Shown here piece after piece: positions 44,222 to 53,325 of a stretch of 64,000 bases of DNA. The stretch covers positions 7,812,001-7,876,000 of the forward strand of contig NZ_JAUSZL010000002.1 in the NCBI RefSeq assembly GCF_030817535.1, given 5' to 3'. Under the pieces are notes generated by a model. That model was given only the letters and a program-made list of their open reading frames with translations. It was not told where the DNA came from and did no database searches. The position numbers and the translations under genes are program-made. Every line of letters begins with the position of its first letter. Position 1 is the stretch's first letter. This DNA is from Streptomyces sp. V3I8 (GTDB lineage: Bacteria > Actinomycetota > Actinomycetes > Streptomycetales > Streptomycetaceae).

Positions 44222-45301
44222 TCAGACCGAGCGGTGGTACTGGTCCGGCACATGCACCTCGGCGCCGCGCTCGCGGGCCGCGTGCAGGGCCCACGAGGGG
44301 TTGCGCAGCAGCTCCCGGCCGAGCAGCACGGCGTCCGCCTCACCGTTGGCGAGGATCTTCTCGGCCTGCTCGGCGTCGGTGATGAGTCCGACGGCGGCGA
44401 CCGGCATCGACGTCTCGTTCTTGATCCGGGCGGCGAAGGGGACCTGGTAGCCGGGTCCGACGGGGATGCGCACGCCGGCCGCGTTGCCGCCCGTGGACAC
44501 GTCGACCAGGTCGACACCATGGGCGGTCAGCTCGGCGGCGAGGCGGACCGTGTCGTCGGCCGTCCAGCCGTTCTCCTCCAGCCAGTCGGTGGCCGAGATG
44601 CGGAAGAACAGCGGCTTGCCGTCGGGCCACACCTCGCGCACGGCGTCGACGACCTCGAGGGCGAAGCGCACCCGGTTCTCGTACGAGCCGCCGTACGCGT
44701 CCGTGCGCCGGTTGGAGTGCGGGGAGAGGAACTCGCCGATCAGGTAGCCGTGGGCGCCGTGGATCTCGGCGATCTCGAAACCGGCGTCCAGGGCCCGCCG
44801 GGCGGCGTCGGCGAACTGGCCGACGATCTCGCGGATCCCGTCCACCGTCAGCTCGGTCGGCACGGCGTGCTTCTCGTCGAAGGCCAGCGGGCTCGGGCCG
44901 AGCGGCTGCCAGCCGTACGCCTCGGGGCCGACCGGCGCGCCGCCCTTCCAGGTGCGGTCCGTCGAGGCCTTGCGGCCGGCGTGCGCGAGCTGGATCGCCG
45001 CAACCGTGCCCTGGGACGCCAGGAAGCGCGTGATGCGCCGGAACGCCTCGACCTGCGTGTCGTTCCAGATGCCCAGGTCGTACGGCGAGATCCGGCCCTC
45101 GGGGCTGACCGCGGTGGCCTCGACGATGATCAGGCCCGTCCCGCCGACGGCGCGCGCCCCGTAGTGCGCGAAGTGCCAGTCGGCGGGGGCGCCCACCGAC
45201 GGGCCCTCCGGCGCGGCCGAGTACTGGCACATCGGCGGCATCCAGACCCGGTTCGGGACGGTCAGCTCGCGCAGGGTGTAGGGCTCGAAGAGCGCGCTCA
45301 C
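44222..45301 (-). CDS. NADH:flavin oxidoreductase (OYE/YqjM-type ene-reductase)
   Basis: 359-aa FMN-dependent ene-reductase of the old yellow enzyme family, YqjM-like branch, reducing activated C=C bonds. Motifs: PNRVWMPPMCQYSA (the Cys that tunes FMN), LAHAGRKAS, EIHGAHGYLIGEFLSPHSNRR (His pair binding the substrate oxygen) and VLLGRELLRNP. GTG 45301 has TTGGAGTCC upstream; the longer start at 45355 lies inside the promoter and is rejected. It is divergent from an ArsR gene with palindromes between them, so it is probably induced by electrophiles or quinones. Confidence 0.9.
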   Translation of the reverse strand: MSALFEPYTLRELTVPNRVWMPPMCQYSAAPEGPSVGAPADWHFAHYGARAVGGTGLIIVEATAVSPEGRISPYDLGIWNDTQVEAFRRITRFLASQGTVAAIQLAHAGRKASTDRTWKGGAPVGPEAYGWQPLGPSPLAFDEKHAVPTELTVDGIREIVGQFADAARRALDAGFEIAEIHGAHGYLIGEFLSPHSNRRTDAYGGSYENRVRFALEVVDAVREVWPDGKPLFFRISATDWLEENGWTADDTVRLAAELTAHGVDLVDVSTGGNAAGVRIPVGPGYQVPFAARIKNETSMPVAAVGLITDAEQAEKILANGEADAVLLGRELLRNPSWALHAARERGAEVHVPDQYHRSV

Positions 45302-45343
45302 GGCGGACTCCAATCGTGGGGCGGGGGCCGGGTTGTCGACTCG

Positions 45344-45407
45344 TACGATAGACATCGTAGTACGGCGGATGTCAAACTACGGGAGTCCTCGTACAATGAG
45401 GGACTCC
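45344..45407. promoter_or_regulatory. Divergent promoters and inverted repeats, OYE / ArsR
   Basis: Three inverted repeats overlap here: TACGATAGACATCGTA (45344-45359), CGTAGT-n14-ACTACG (45356-45381) and GGAGTCC-n12-GGACTCC (45382-45407). The minus-strand -35 TTGACA (45375-45370) serves the OYE gene and the plus-strand -10 TACAAT (45392-45397) serves the ArsR gene. The layout fits an autoregulated ArsR repressor. Confidence 0.7.
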
Positions 45408-45447
45408 GGGGACCTCCGGACCCCGGACCCGACGGACTGGAGCCGCC

Positions 45448-45807
45448 GTGACGATCGCCGCCCCGACCGGCAGCAGCCGTGATCTGCCGCACCCCCGGCG
45501 CGGGGAGATCCGGCTGGAGGCCGTGCTGCACGCGCTCTCCGACCCGCTGCGGCTGCAGGTCGTACGTGAACTCGCCGCCGACGGTGACGAGTTGTCCTGC
45601 TCGCACTTCGATCTGCCGGTCACCAAGTCCACGACGACGCACCACTTCCGGGTGCTGCGCGAGTCCGGGATGATCCGGCAGACCTACCGGGGCACCGCCA
45701 AGATGAACGGGCTGCGGCGGGACGATCTCGACGGCCTGTTCCCCGGTCTTCTCGATAGCGTGCTCGCGGCGGCGGCGCGGCAGGCCGTGCGGCTCGGGAG
45801 CCGCTGA
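45448..45807 (+). CDS. ArsR-family regulator
   Basis: 119-aa winged-helix ArsR-type regulator (LEAVLHALSDPLRLQVVRELA, then TKSTTTHHFRVLRESGMIRQTYRG). Only one Cys (ELSCSHF) and no ELCxC metal-binding motif, so it probably senses an organic or redox signal rather than a metal. GTG 45448 has ACTGGAG upstream. Divergent partner of the ene-reductase. Confidence 0.87.
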   Translation: MTIAAPTGSSRDLPHPRRGEIRLEAVLHALSDPLRLQVVRELAADGDELSCSHFDLPVTKSTTTHHFRVLRESGMIRQTYRGTAKMNGLRRDDLDGLFPGLLDSVLAAAARQAVRLGSR

Positions 45808-45891
45808 TCGCGTTCGGCGGAAAGCGCTCCCGGGACCGCCACCGGCACGCCGGCGGGCGGATCGGGGGGCGCGCACCGGTCCGTACGGATG

Positions 45892-46950
<1,059 letters not shown>

Positions 46951-46986
46951 GACCGTTCCTCTCTCACTTCTCGCTGCCTGACTGGC

Positions 46987-47062
46987 TAATGGTTCTGGAG
47001 TTCCGTTAGCCTGGCCCTCAACGTAGCAGGCGTGAGCCATTAATGAAACTGGAGTCCCGTTA
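46987..47062. promoter_or_regulatory. Two 22-bp operator boxes between AKR and TetR
   Basis: Box 1 (46987-47008) and box 2 (47041-47062) are direct repeats matching at 18 of 22 positions, with the pattern TAATG-n4-TGGAGT-n2-CGTTA. Each has imperfect dyad symmetry (TAATG against CGTTA). Box 2 contains the GGAG ribosome binding site and reaches the first base of the TetR ATG, so bound repressor would directly block its own gene. Confidence 0.72.
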
Positions 47063-47682
47063 TGGGGTTTGAGGGTGCCGATCCGGGGACCGTCCGGCCG
47101 GGAGGGCGCACGGCGCGGGTGCGGTCGGCGGTGCTGCGGGCCGCTGGGGACGCCCTGGCGGAGCACGGCTTCGCCCACCTGGACCTCACCGACGTCGCCC
47201 GCCGTGCCGAGGTGGGCAAGACCACCGTCTACCGCCGCTGGGGAACGGTGGCCGTCCTGGTGGCCGACCTGCTGGTGGACATGGCCGAGCAGTCACTGCC
47301 GCGTACCGAGACCGGGTCGCTGCTCGGCGACCTCAAGGCCAACGCCCGGCTCGTGCAGCGCACCTTGGCCGATCCGCGGCAAGGAGCGCTGTTCAAGGCG
47401 GTGATCGCCGCCGCCACCTGCGAGGCCAGGACGGCCGAGGCCCTGCACCGCTTCTACGACGTCCGCGTCCAGGAGTGGGCGCCCTGCGTCCGGCAGGCCG
47501 TCGACCGGGGCGAGGTGCCCGAGGGTACCGATGCCCACGAGGTCGTCCGCGCCGTCTCGGCCCCCCTCTACTACCGCCTGCTGACCACCGGTGACCCTCT
47601 CGACGAGGCCGCCGCGGACCGGGCCGCCGAGGCCGCCGCGGCCGCGGCGCGTGCGGGGGCGTACCTGCGGGGCGCCGGATGA
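47062..47682 (+). CDS. TetR-family repressor of the aldo/keto reductase
   Basis: 206-aa TetR regulator: HTH about residues 18-65 (RSAVLRAAGDALAEHGF, then RRAEVGKTTVYRRWGTVAVLVADLL) and a TetR_C_16/11-like C-terminal domain (GDLKANARLVQRTLADPRQGALFKAVIAAA). The start ATG 47062 uses GGAG inside operator box 2. Divergent from the aldo/keto reductase it probably controls. Confidence 0.9.
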   Translation: MGFEGADPGTVRPGGRTARVRSAVLRAAGDALAEHGFAHLDLTDVARRAEVGKTTVYRRWGTVAVLVADLLVDMAEQSLPRTETGSLLGDLKANARLVQRTLADPRQGALFKAVIAAATCEARTAEALHRFYDVRVQEWAPCVRQAVDRGEVPEGTDAHEVVRAVSAPLYYRLLTTGDPLDEAAADRAAEAAAAAARAGAYLRGAG

Positions 47683-47833
47683 CGGAGGCCGTCGCGGGCA
47701 GCGGCCCGCGGGCCGAGCGGCCTGACGTCGCGGTCCGCCGGCCTCGGCGGGCCCAGCGGGGAAGCGGACGGCCGGGCGGCGAGGACTCGCCGCCCGGCCT
47801 CTCCCGGCGCGCGTCCGCCGAGCAGGACGCCCG

Positions 47834-48577
47834 GTGAACGGACGCGTCGGCCTGCTGCCGCCCTGCCCGCTGCGCGGCCTGTGGGCCGTACGGCACGGGC
47901 AGAGCACCGCCAACGTGGCCTTCGCCGCGGCGGAGAGGTCCGGCTCCACCGCGCCGGTGCCGGGCCGCGACCGTGACGTCCCGCTGTCCGGGCCGGGCGC
48001 CGTGCAGGGCGCGGCGCTGGGCGACTGGCTGGCCGGACGGACCCCGGGAGCCGGGCCCGACCTGGTCGTGTGCTCCCCGTACCTGCGCGCCCGGCAGACC
48101 TGGGAGGCGATGGCGGACCGCGCGGCCGGACTCGGCACGCCGCGCATGGACGTGCTGGTCGACGAGCGGCTGCGCGACCGGGAGATGGGCGTCTTCGAAC
48201 TGCACCCCGCGGCCGCGCTGCGGGCCCGGGCACCGGAGGAGGCCGCCCGCCGCGAACTGCTGGGGGAGTGGAACTACCGGCCGCCCGGCGGCGAGGCCTT
48301 CACCGACGTCGCCGTCCGGGTCGGCCAGTTCGTCTCCGACCTGGGCCGCGCCGCGCCCGGGCGGCGCGTCCTGGTCGTCGCGCACGACGGCGTGGTCGTC
48401 GCCCTGCGCCACGTACTCGCCGGGATCGGCGCCGTCGCGCCCGAGCGGTTGCCGCCCGTCCCGAACGCCTCCGTGTCGTCCTGGGACGGTGACGGCCACC
48501 GGCTGCGCCTGACCTCCTGGGGCGACACCGCCCACCTGGCTCCGACGGACACCACGGGAGGAACGCCCCGCGCATGA
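47834..48577 (+). CDS. Histidine phosphatase family protein
   Basis: 247-aa phosphoglycerate-mutase-like phosphatase. Catalytic RHG motif WAVRHGQSTAN near residue 18, second conserved pair VVCSPYLRARQTWEAM, and the C-terminal His in VLVVAHDGVVVALRH. Members act on phosphosugars, nucleotides or proteins; nothing narrows this one. GTG 47834 has AGGACGCCCG upstream. Confidence 0.9.
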   Translation: MNGRVGLLPPCPLRGLWAVRHGQSTANVAFAAAERSGSTAPVPGRDRDVPLSGPGAVQGAALGDWLAGRTPGAGPDLVVCSPYLRARQTWEAMADRAAGLGTPRMDVLVDERLRDREMGVFELHPAAALRARAPEEAARRELLGEWNYRPPGGEAFTDVAVRVGQFVSDLGRAAPGRRVLVVAHDGVVVALRHVLAGIGAVAPERLPPVPNASVSSWDGDGHRLRLTSWGDTAHLAPTDTTGGTPRA

Positions 48578-48788
48578 ACGGCCGCTCTGTCCCCGATCAC
48601 CCAGGTGGTCAGGGACCCGGTCGTCCCAGGCAGCCGTTCACGGCCGTGGCGGTGGCGGCGGGCCCTCATGATTCACGACCAGGACCGTTCCGCCACCCAC
48701 CTGCGCGGTAGGACGGCGAAGCCTTTCTGACGGATGGCGGCAGCCGTACGGGAACCCGGCCGTGACGCGGGGCGCGGGGGCGTACACG

Positions 48789-48814
48789 GCTGGTCGCGCA
48801 GTTCCCGCGCCCCT
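48789..48814 (-). repeat. Dispersed GCGCGGGAACTGCGCG repeat, copy 3
   Basis: Read on the minus strand, this is GGGGCGCGGGAACTGCGCGACCAGCC, here given in two parts: GGGGCGCGGG then AACTGCGCGACCAGCC. It lies at the end of the minus-strand FprA paralogue, consistent with the family's 3'-flank preference. Confidence 0.6.
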
Positions 48815-50169
48815 CACCGGGCGTCCTGCCCCCCGGCCGCTCGCATCAGTGACTCCCAGTCGGGGAGTTTCACCACCCCTCTGCCCAGGGAGGCGCCCAG
48901 TTCCGCCTCCGCCCTTTCGATCGACTGCCAGTCCGACCAGCCGACCGGGCGCAGGCCCTCGGACCGCAGGGCCGCGAGCGGGTCGGGCGGGACCTCGCGC
49001 AGGGCGAGGGCGGGAGCGTCCTCCAGGAGTGAGGCCACCGTCTCCTTCGCGCAGGGGCGGTTGGTGCCGATGACGCCCGTCGGGCCGCGCTTGATCCAGC
49101 CGGCCACGTACTCGCCCGGCGCGACCGAACCGTTGCGCAGCACGCGGCCCGCGACGTGCGGAACGGTGCCGCGGTCCGCGTCGAACGGCAGGTCGGCCAG
49201 GGGAACCCCGCGGTAGCCGACCGAGCGCAGGACCAGCTGTGCCTCGACGTCCTCGTACCGCCCCGTGCCCGTCACACCGCCGCGGCCGTCCGGAAGGGTC
49301 CGTTCGAAGCGGACCGCGCCCACCCGTCCTGTCGCGTCCGGGAGCAGTGCGACCGGCCGCAGGAAGAAGCGGAGCCGGATCCGCCGGGACCCGGCCGTCC
49401 GTGGCCGCTCGGCCCAGCCACGCAGCACCTCGATGTTGCGGCGCTGCGCGGCGGGCAGCCCGGACGGATCCGCGTACGCCGGATCGAGCGCCAGCTCCGC
49501 CGGGTCCACCAGCACGTCGGTGTCGGGCAGGCCGCCCAGTTCCCGTAGCTCCTTGGTGGTGAAGCGGGCCTGGGAGGGGCCGCGCCGCCCCACCATCCGG
49601 ATCTCCCGCACCCGGCTGTCCGACAGCGCGGCGAGCGCCGCCTGGGGCATGTCGGTCGGGCTCAGTTCCGCGGCGCCGCGGGCCAGGATCCGCGTCACGT
49701 CCACCGCCACGTTCCCCACACCGATGACGACCGCCGTCCGCGCGCCGGCCACGAAACCGCCGGAGACGACGTCCGGGTGCGCGCTGTACCAGGACACGAA
49801 ATCGGTCGCCGACCAGCTGCCGGGCAGCTCCTCCCCGGGCACCCCGAGATGCCGGTCGGTGGCGGCGCCCACGCAGTACACGACCGCGTGGTACAGCTCT
49901 CTCAGACGGGCGGCCGGCAGCCCGTCCGGGCCGACCCGGACCCCGCCGAGGAACCGCACCCGCTCGTGCTCCAGGACGGTGCGCAGCGTGCCCTGCAACG
50001 ACTTGATCTTCTCGTGGTCGGGCGCCACGCCGTAGCGCACCAGGCCGTACGGACACGGCAGCCGGTCCAGGACGTCGACCCTGACCCCGGGCACCCGGTC
50101 CTGCTGGACGAGACCCTGCGCGGCGTACACCCCACTCGGCCCCGAGCCGACGACGGCGACCTGCAGCAC
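48814..50169 (-). CDS. Second FprA-type ferredoxin/NADP reductase
   Basis: 451-aa paralogue of the FprA protein at 20655. FAD motif VAVVGSGPSGVYAAQGL at the N-terminus, CPYGLVRYGVAPDH, NADP site VIGVGNVAVDVTRIL, GRRGPSQARF and GWIKRGPTGVIGTNRPCA. GTG 50169 has GGGGAAGGGG upstream and starts exactly at the FAD motif; longer starts add unrelated sequence. The two copies differ at many positions, so this is an old duplication rather than a recent one. It may serve a different ferredoxin. Confidence 0.9.
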   Translation of the reverse strand: MLQVAVVGSGPSGVYAAQGLVQQDRVPGVRVDVLDRLPCPYGLVRYGVAPDHEKIKSLQGTLRTVLEHERVRFLGGVRVGPDGLPAARLRELYHAVVYCVGAATDRHLGVPGEELPGSWSATDFVSWYSAHPDVVSGGFVAGARTAVVIGVGNVAVDVTRILARGAAELSPTDMPQAALAALSDSRVREIRMVGRRGPSQARFTTKELRELGGLPDTDVLVDPAELALDPAYADPSGLPAAQRRNIEVLRGWAERPRTAGSRRIRLRFFLRPVALLPDATGRVGAVRFERTLPDGRGGVTGTGRYEDVEAQLVLRSVGYRGVPLADLPFDADRGTVPHVAGRVLRNGSVAPGEYVAGWIKRGPTGVIGTNRPCAKETVASLLEDAPALALREVPPDPLAALRSEGLRPVGWSDWQSIERAEAELGASLGRGVVKLPDWESLMRAAGGQDAR

Positions 50170-50339
50170 GGCACGACCCCTTCCCCGAGGAGAACGAGGA
50201 GCTCGCTGATGCTTCCAGCATCGCACCGCACCGCGCGCCGGGGGAGGGGCGGGACAGGCCGCTGCGCCGACGGTGTGGACACGGGCCCCGCTCGCGCGCC
50301 TGTCCACGATGAAGGTGATCACGCGGTTACGTTGCCTGC

Positions 50340-50867
50340 GTGCTGGAAACATCCTTTCTTAATCTTTCTGATCGTGATGAGCCGGACGGTGCGGTGTCGG
50401 TACGGCGCGCCTGGGAAGTGCGGGAGAACGACACCGCCACGACCTGGTGCGACGTCCGGCTGAGCTTCGCCGACGGCGCCGGCGTACGCCTGCTCGCGGC
50501 GGTGTGCGGGAGCAGTGTCTCCATCGAGGACGTACGCGCCCGGCCCGCGCTCTCGCTCGACGACCTGGCGGCGCTGCCGGACTGGATCGAGGGCCCGCTC
50601 CTGGCGGCGTGCGCAGGCGCGTCCGCGGTACCGGGCGCCTCCGGCGGCGACGGGAGTCCCGACAGGCGGCACGCGCGCCCCGCCCCGCAGTGCGGCACCG
50701 GGAGCCGCCGACTCGTCGCGGGCGAGTACCTGGCGGCCCAGCGGGCGGGACGGGACCCGGTGCTCGCGGTGATGGCCGCGACGGGGCACAGCCGACGGCA
50801 CTCGCTCCGGCTGATCGCGGGGGCGCGGGACGCGGGGCTCCTCGCGCCCCGCCATGTCCGCCGCTGA
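50340..50867 (+). CDS. Uncharacterised actinobacterial protein (DUF6214-like)
   Basis: 175-aa protein, not confidently recognised. The first 90 residues (VRRAWEVRENDTATTWCDVRLSFADGAGVRLLAAV, then SIEDVRARPALSLDDLAALPDWIEGPLL) resemble an uncharacterised Streptomyces family I recall as DUF6214. The C-terminal third has an HTH-like end (YLAAQRAGRDPVLAVMAATGHSRRHSLRLIAGARDAGLL). Start uncertain: GTG 50340 has no clear ribosome binding site. Divergent from the FprA paralogue. Confidence 0.6.
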   Translation: MLETSFLNLSDRDEPDGAVSVRRAWEVRENDTATTWCDVRLSFADGAGVRLLAAVCGSSVSIEDVRARPALSLDDLAALPDWIEGPLLAACAGASAVPGASGGDGSPDRRHARPAPQCGTGSRRLVAGEYLAAQRAGRDPVLAVMAATGHSRRHSLRLIAGARDAGLLAPRHVRR

Positions 50868-50918
50868 GGCTGATCGCGGGGTGGCGGGCGGCCGGCTCCG
50901 GGGTGCGGGTCCGTCGTG

Positions 50919-50950
50919 ACCGGGCGCGCAGTTCCCCGCGCCTCTTCCGG
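50919..50950 (-). repeat. Dispersed GCGCGGGGAACTGCGCG repeat, copy 4
   Basis: Minus-strand reading GCGCGGGGAACTGCGCG, in the 93-bp gap between the DUF6214-like gene and the end of the DUF305 gene. Confidence 0.6.
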
Positions 50951-50960
50951 GGGCGCTCCG

Positions 50961-51611
50961 TCACATTTCGCGCATCCGGCTGATCTCGGTCGTCTGCTGG
51001 GCGATCACGTCGTCGGCCATCTCGCCGATCTGGATGTTGTTGCCCTGCGAGAGGACGTCCGTGGCCATGGTGATCGCCCCGTTGTGATGGGTGATCATCA
51101 ACTTCAGGAAGAGCTCGTCGAACGCCGCGCCCTTCGCCGCACGCAGCGTCTTCAGCTGCGTGTCGGTCGCCATGCCCGGCATCACGTCGTGGTGGTGGCC
51201 CCCGCTCTTCTTGCCGCCGCCGCCGTGGTTCTCGAGCCAGGCCTCCATCGTCTCGACCTCGGGACCCTGCGAGGCCGAGATCCGTTCGGCGAGGCGCTTC
51301 ACCTGCGTCGATCTGGCGCGTTCGGGGGCGAGTTCCGTCATCTCGATGGCCTGCTGGTGATGCTCGATCATCATCCGGGCGTAGTCGAGGTCCGCGGAGT
51401 TGGGGGTGTCGTCGTCGGAGCGCTGCTCCGCGGCGTCCTCGGCGGAGAGCGTCTCGGCCGCCTCGCCCGGTTTGCCGGGCGCGATCACCGAAGGGCCCGT
51501 GGACGGCGCGGACTTGGCGTCGTCGTCCGAACCGGTGCAGCCGGCGAGCGCGAGGACGGCGACCGTCACGGACGCCGTGATCAGACGGCGGGACGTACGG
51601 CGAGCGGGCAC
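50961..51611 (-). CDS. DUF305 lipoprotein (CopM-like, possible metal binder)
   Basis: 216-aa secreted lipoprotein. Signal peptide RRTSRRLITASVTVAVLALAGC with lipobox LAGC (lipidated Cys near residue 24), then a disordered acidic linker and a DUF305 ferritin-like four-helix domain with two copies of a HH-x-x-A-I-x-M motif (MIEHHQQAIEM, MITHHNGAITM) and a His-rich insert (GGGGKKSGGHHHDVMPGM). Related CopM proteins bind copper; the His/Met pattern here fits. GTG 51611 has AGGAGG upstream. Divergent from the LVIVD gene. Confidence 0.88.
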   Translation of the reverse strand: MPARRTSRRLITASVTVAVLALAGCTGSDDDAKSAPSTGPSVIAPGKPGEAAETLSAEDAAEQRSDDDTPNSADLDYARMMIEHHQQAIEMTELAPERARSTQVKRLAERISASQGPEVETMEAWLENHGGGGKKSGGHHHDVMPGMATDTQLKTLRAAKGAAFDELFLKLMITHHNGAITMATDVLSQGNNIQIGEMADDVIAQQTTEISRMREM

Positions 51612-51744
51612 AGCGACCTCCTGTGGCACATGAATCGGCGGACACCTCGTGGGCGCGGGCACCTCGGTGGGTGCCGATGACCGTCCTAGCACGCTTCCAC
51701 GCGCCGATGATCAAAAACATTCATTACGAATGCGTTGCCACCTG

Positions 51745-51805
51745 TTGATCTGTGCATGATGAAGACGATACTGCGGTGGTACCTGAACCGTTCGACTTCG
51801 AACGG
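51745..51805 (+). promoter_or_regulatory. LVIVD gene promoter with 18-bp leader palindrome
   Basis: TTGATC (51745-51750) and GATACT (51767-51772), 16 bp apart, form a plausible promoter. The perfect inverted repeat CCGTTCGA-CT-TCGAACGG (51788-51805) lies just before the AGGGAGG ribosome binding site, so it is either an operator or a 5'-UTR stem. Confidence 0.6.
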
Positions 51806-51822
51806 CGACTAGGGAGGACGCA

Positions 51823-53325
51823 GTGACCCTGTTGAACAATCTCCGAACGCGGCGCAGACGTCTGGGCGTCGCCGCCACCGCGGCCGGCCTGCTGGCCGCA
51901 CTGCTCACGGCAGGTCCCGCGGTCGCGACCCCCGACCCCGGGGACGCGCCGACGACTTCGGAAAAGGTCTCCAAGAGCGCGGCGGCCGAGGCCAGAGCGG
52001 CGATCGCGAACGGCGAGATACCCGGGCAGGACGAGATCGTCCACTCGGACAACATCCAGCACCTCACGAACATCCCCAAGGACGCCCTGCCCGGCACCAA
52101 CTCGGACCTCGCCTTCCAGGGCAAGTACGCGTTCGCCGGCAACTACGACGGCTTCCGCATCTTCGACATCAGCAACCCGAAGTCCCCGAAGACGGTCGCC
52201 CAGGTGCTCTGCCCGGGCTCCCAGAACGACATCACCGTCTCCGGCGACCTGCTCTTCCTCTCCACGGACTCCTCGCGCAGCGACAACTCCTGCAGCAGCA
52301 CCACGCAGCCCGCGACCGAGAAGTCCTCCTGGGAGGGCATGAAGGTCTTCGACATCAGCGACAAGAAGAACCCGAAGTACGTCGCCGCCGTCGAGACCGC
52401 CTGCGGCTCCCACACCCACACGCTGGTGCCGGAGCGCAAGAACGTCTACATCTACGTGTCCTCGTACTCGCCGAGCGCCACGTTCCCCGACTGCCAGCCG
52501 CCGCACGACGGCATCTCGGTCATCAAGGTGCCGCGCAGGGCTCCCGAGAAGGCGGCGGTCGTCAACTTCCCCGTCCTGTTCCCCGGTGAGGGCGCGGACG
52601 GCGGCGGCAACCCGGGCGGACCCACCAACCCGGGCGTCTCCAAGACGACCGGCTGCCACGACATCACCGTGCTGCCCTCCAAGGACCTCGCGGCGGGCGC
52701 CTGCATGGGTGACGGCATCCTGTTCTCCATCAAGGACCCGGAGAACCCGAAGGTCATCGACCAGGTCCAGGACAACGTGAACTTCGCGTTCTGGCACTCG
52801 GCGACCTTCAACCAGAAGGCGAACAAGGTCGTCTTCACCGACGAGCTGGGCGGCGGCGGCGCGGCCACCTGCAACGAGACCGTGGGTCCGAACCGCGGCG
52901 CGGACGGCATCTACGACATCGTCGGCAAGGGCGACAAGCGCAAGCTCGTCTTCAAGAGCTACTACAAGATCCCGCGCCACCAGGCCGACACCGAGAACTG
53001 CGTGGCCCACAACGGCTCGCTGATCCCGGTCAAGGGCAAGGACATCATGGTCCAGGCCTGGTACCAGGGCGGCATCTCCGTCTGGGACTTCACGAACTCC
53101 TCGGCGCCGAAGGAGATCGCCTACTTCGAGCGCGGTCCGCTGAGCACCACGACCATGGTCACCGGCGGCTCCTGGTCCGCGTACTACTACAACGGCTACA
53201 TCTACTCGAACGACATCGCCAAGGGCTTCGACGTCCTGAGGATCGACGACCGTCGTACGGACCCGGCGAAGTGGAACCGGCAGAGCGAGCTGAACGTCCA
53301 GACGCAGCCGGACTACTTCGACTGA
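51823..53325 (+). CDS. Secreted LVIVD-repeat protein
   Basis: 500-aa exported protein. Signal peptide (RTRRRRLGVAATAAGLLAALLTAGPAVA, cleavage after AVA near residue 35), then LVIVD-type beta-propeller repeats (YAFAGNYDGFRIFDISNPKSPK, GMKVFDISDKKNPKYVAAV, GILFSIKDPENPKVID, GISVWDFTNSSAPKEIAYF). Codon use is very uniform (AAG, AAC, ATC), suggesting high expression. GTG 51823 follows AGGGAGGACGCA. Its neighbour on the other strand is a DUF305 lipoprotein. Likely surface or secreted; biochemical role unknown. Confidence 0.85.
   Translation: MTLLNNLRTRRRRLGVAATAAGLLAALLTAGPAVATPDPGDAPTTSEKVSKSAAAEARAAIANGEIPGQDEIVHSDNIQHLTNIPKDALPGTNSDLAFQGKYAFAGNYDGFRIFDISNPKSPKTVAQVLCPGSQNDITVSGDLLFLSTDSSRSDNSCSSTTQPATEKSSWEGMKVFDISDKKNPKYVAAVETACGSHTHTLVPERKNVYIYVSSYSPSATFPDCQPPHDGISVIKVPRRAPEKAAVVNFPVLFPGEGADGGGNPGGPTNPGVSKTTGCHDITVLPSKDLAAGACMGDGILFSIKDPENPKVIDQVQDNVNFAFWHSATFNQKANKVVFTDELGGGGAATCNETVGPNRGADGIYDIVGKGDKRKLVFKSYYKIPRHQADTENCVAHNGSLIPVKGKDIMVQAWYQGGISVWDFTNSSAPKEIAYFERGPLSTTTMVTGGSWSAYYYNGYIYSNDIAKGFDVLRIDDRRTDPAKWNRQSELNVQTQPDYFD

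Noticed and set aside
45302..45355. Longer start for the ene-reductase
   Set aside because: This stretch holds the -10 region and an inverted repeat; GTG 45301 has a good ribosome binding site and gives the normal family N-terminus.
46951..47178. Longer start for the aldo/keto reductase
   Set aside because: It runs through both operator boxes and into the divergent TetR gene; ATG 46950 matches the family start.
48578..48813. Possible gene in the gap after the histidine phosphatase
   Set aside because: Only short frames; the region has a small stem (GGGAC...GTCCC near 48615-48630) and a dispersed repeat but no supported coding sequence.
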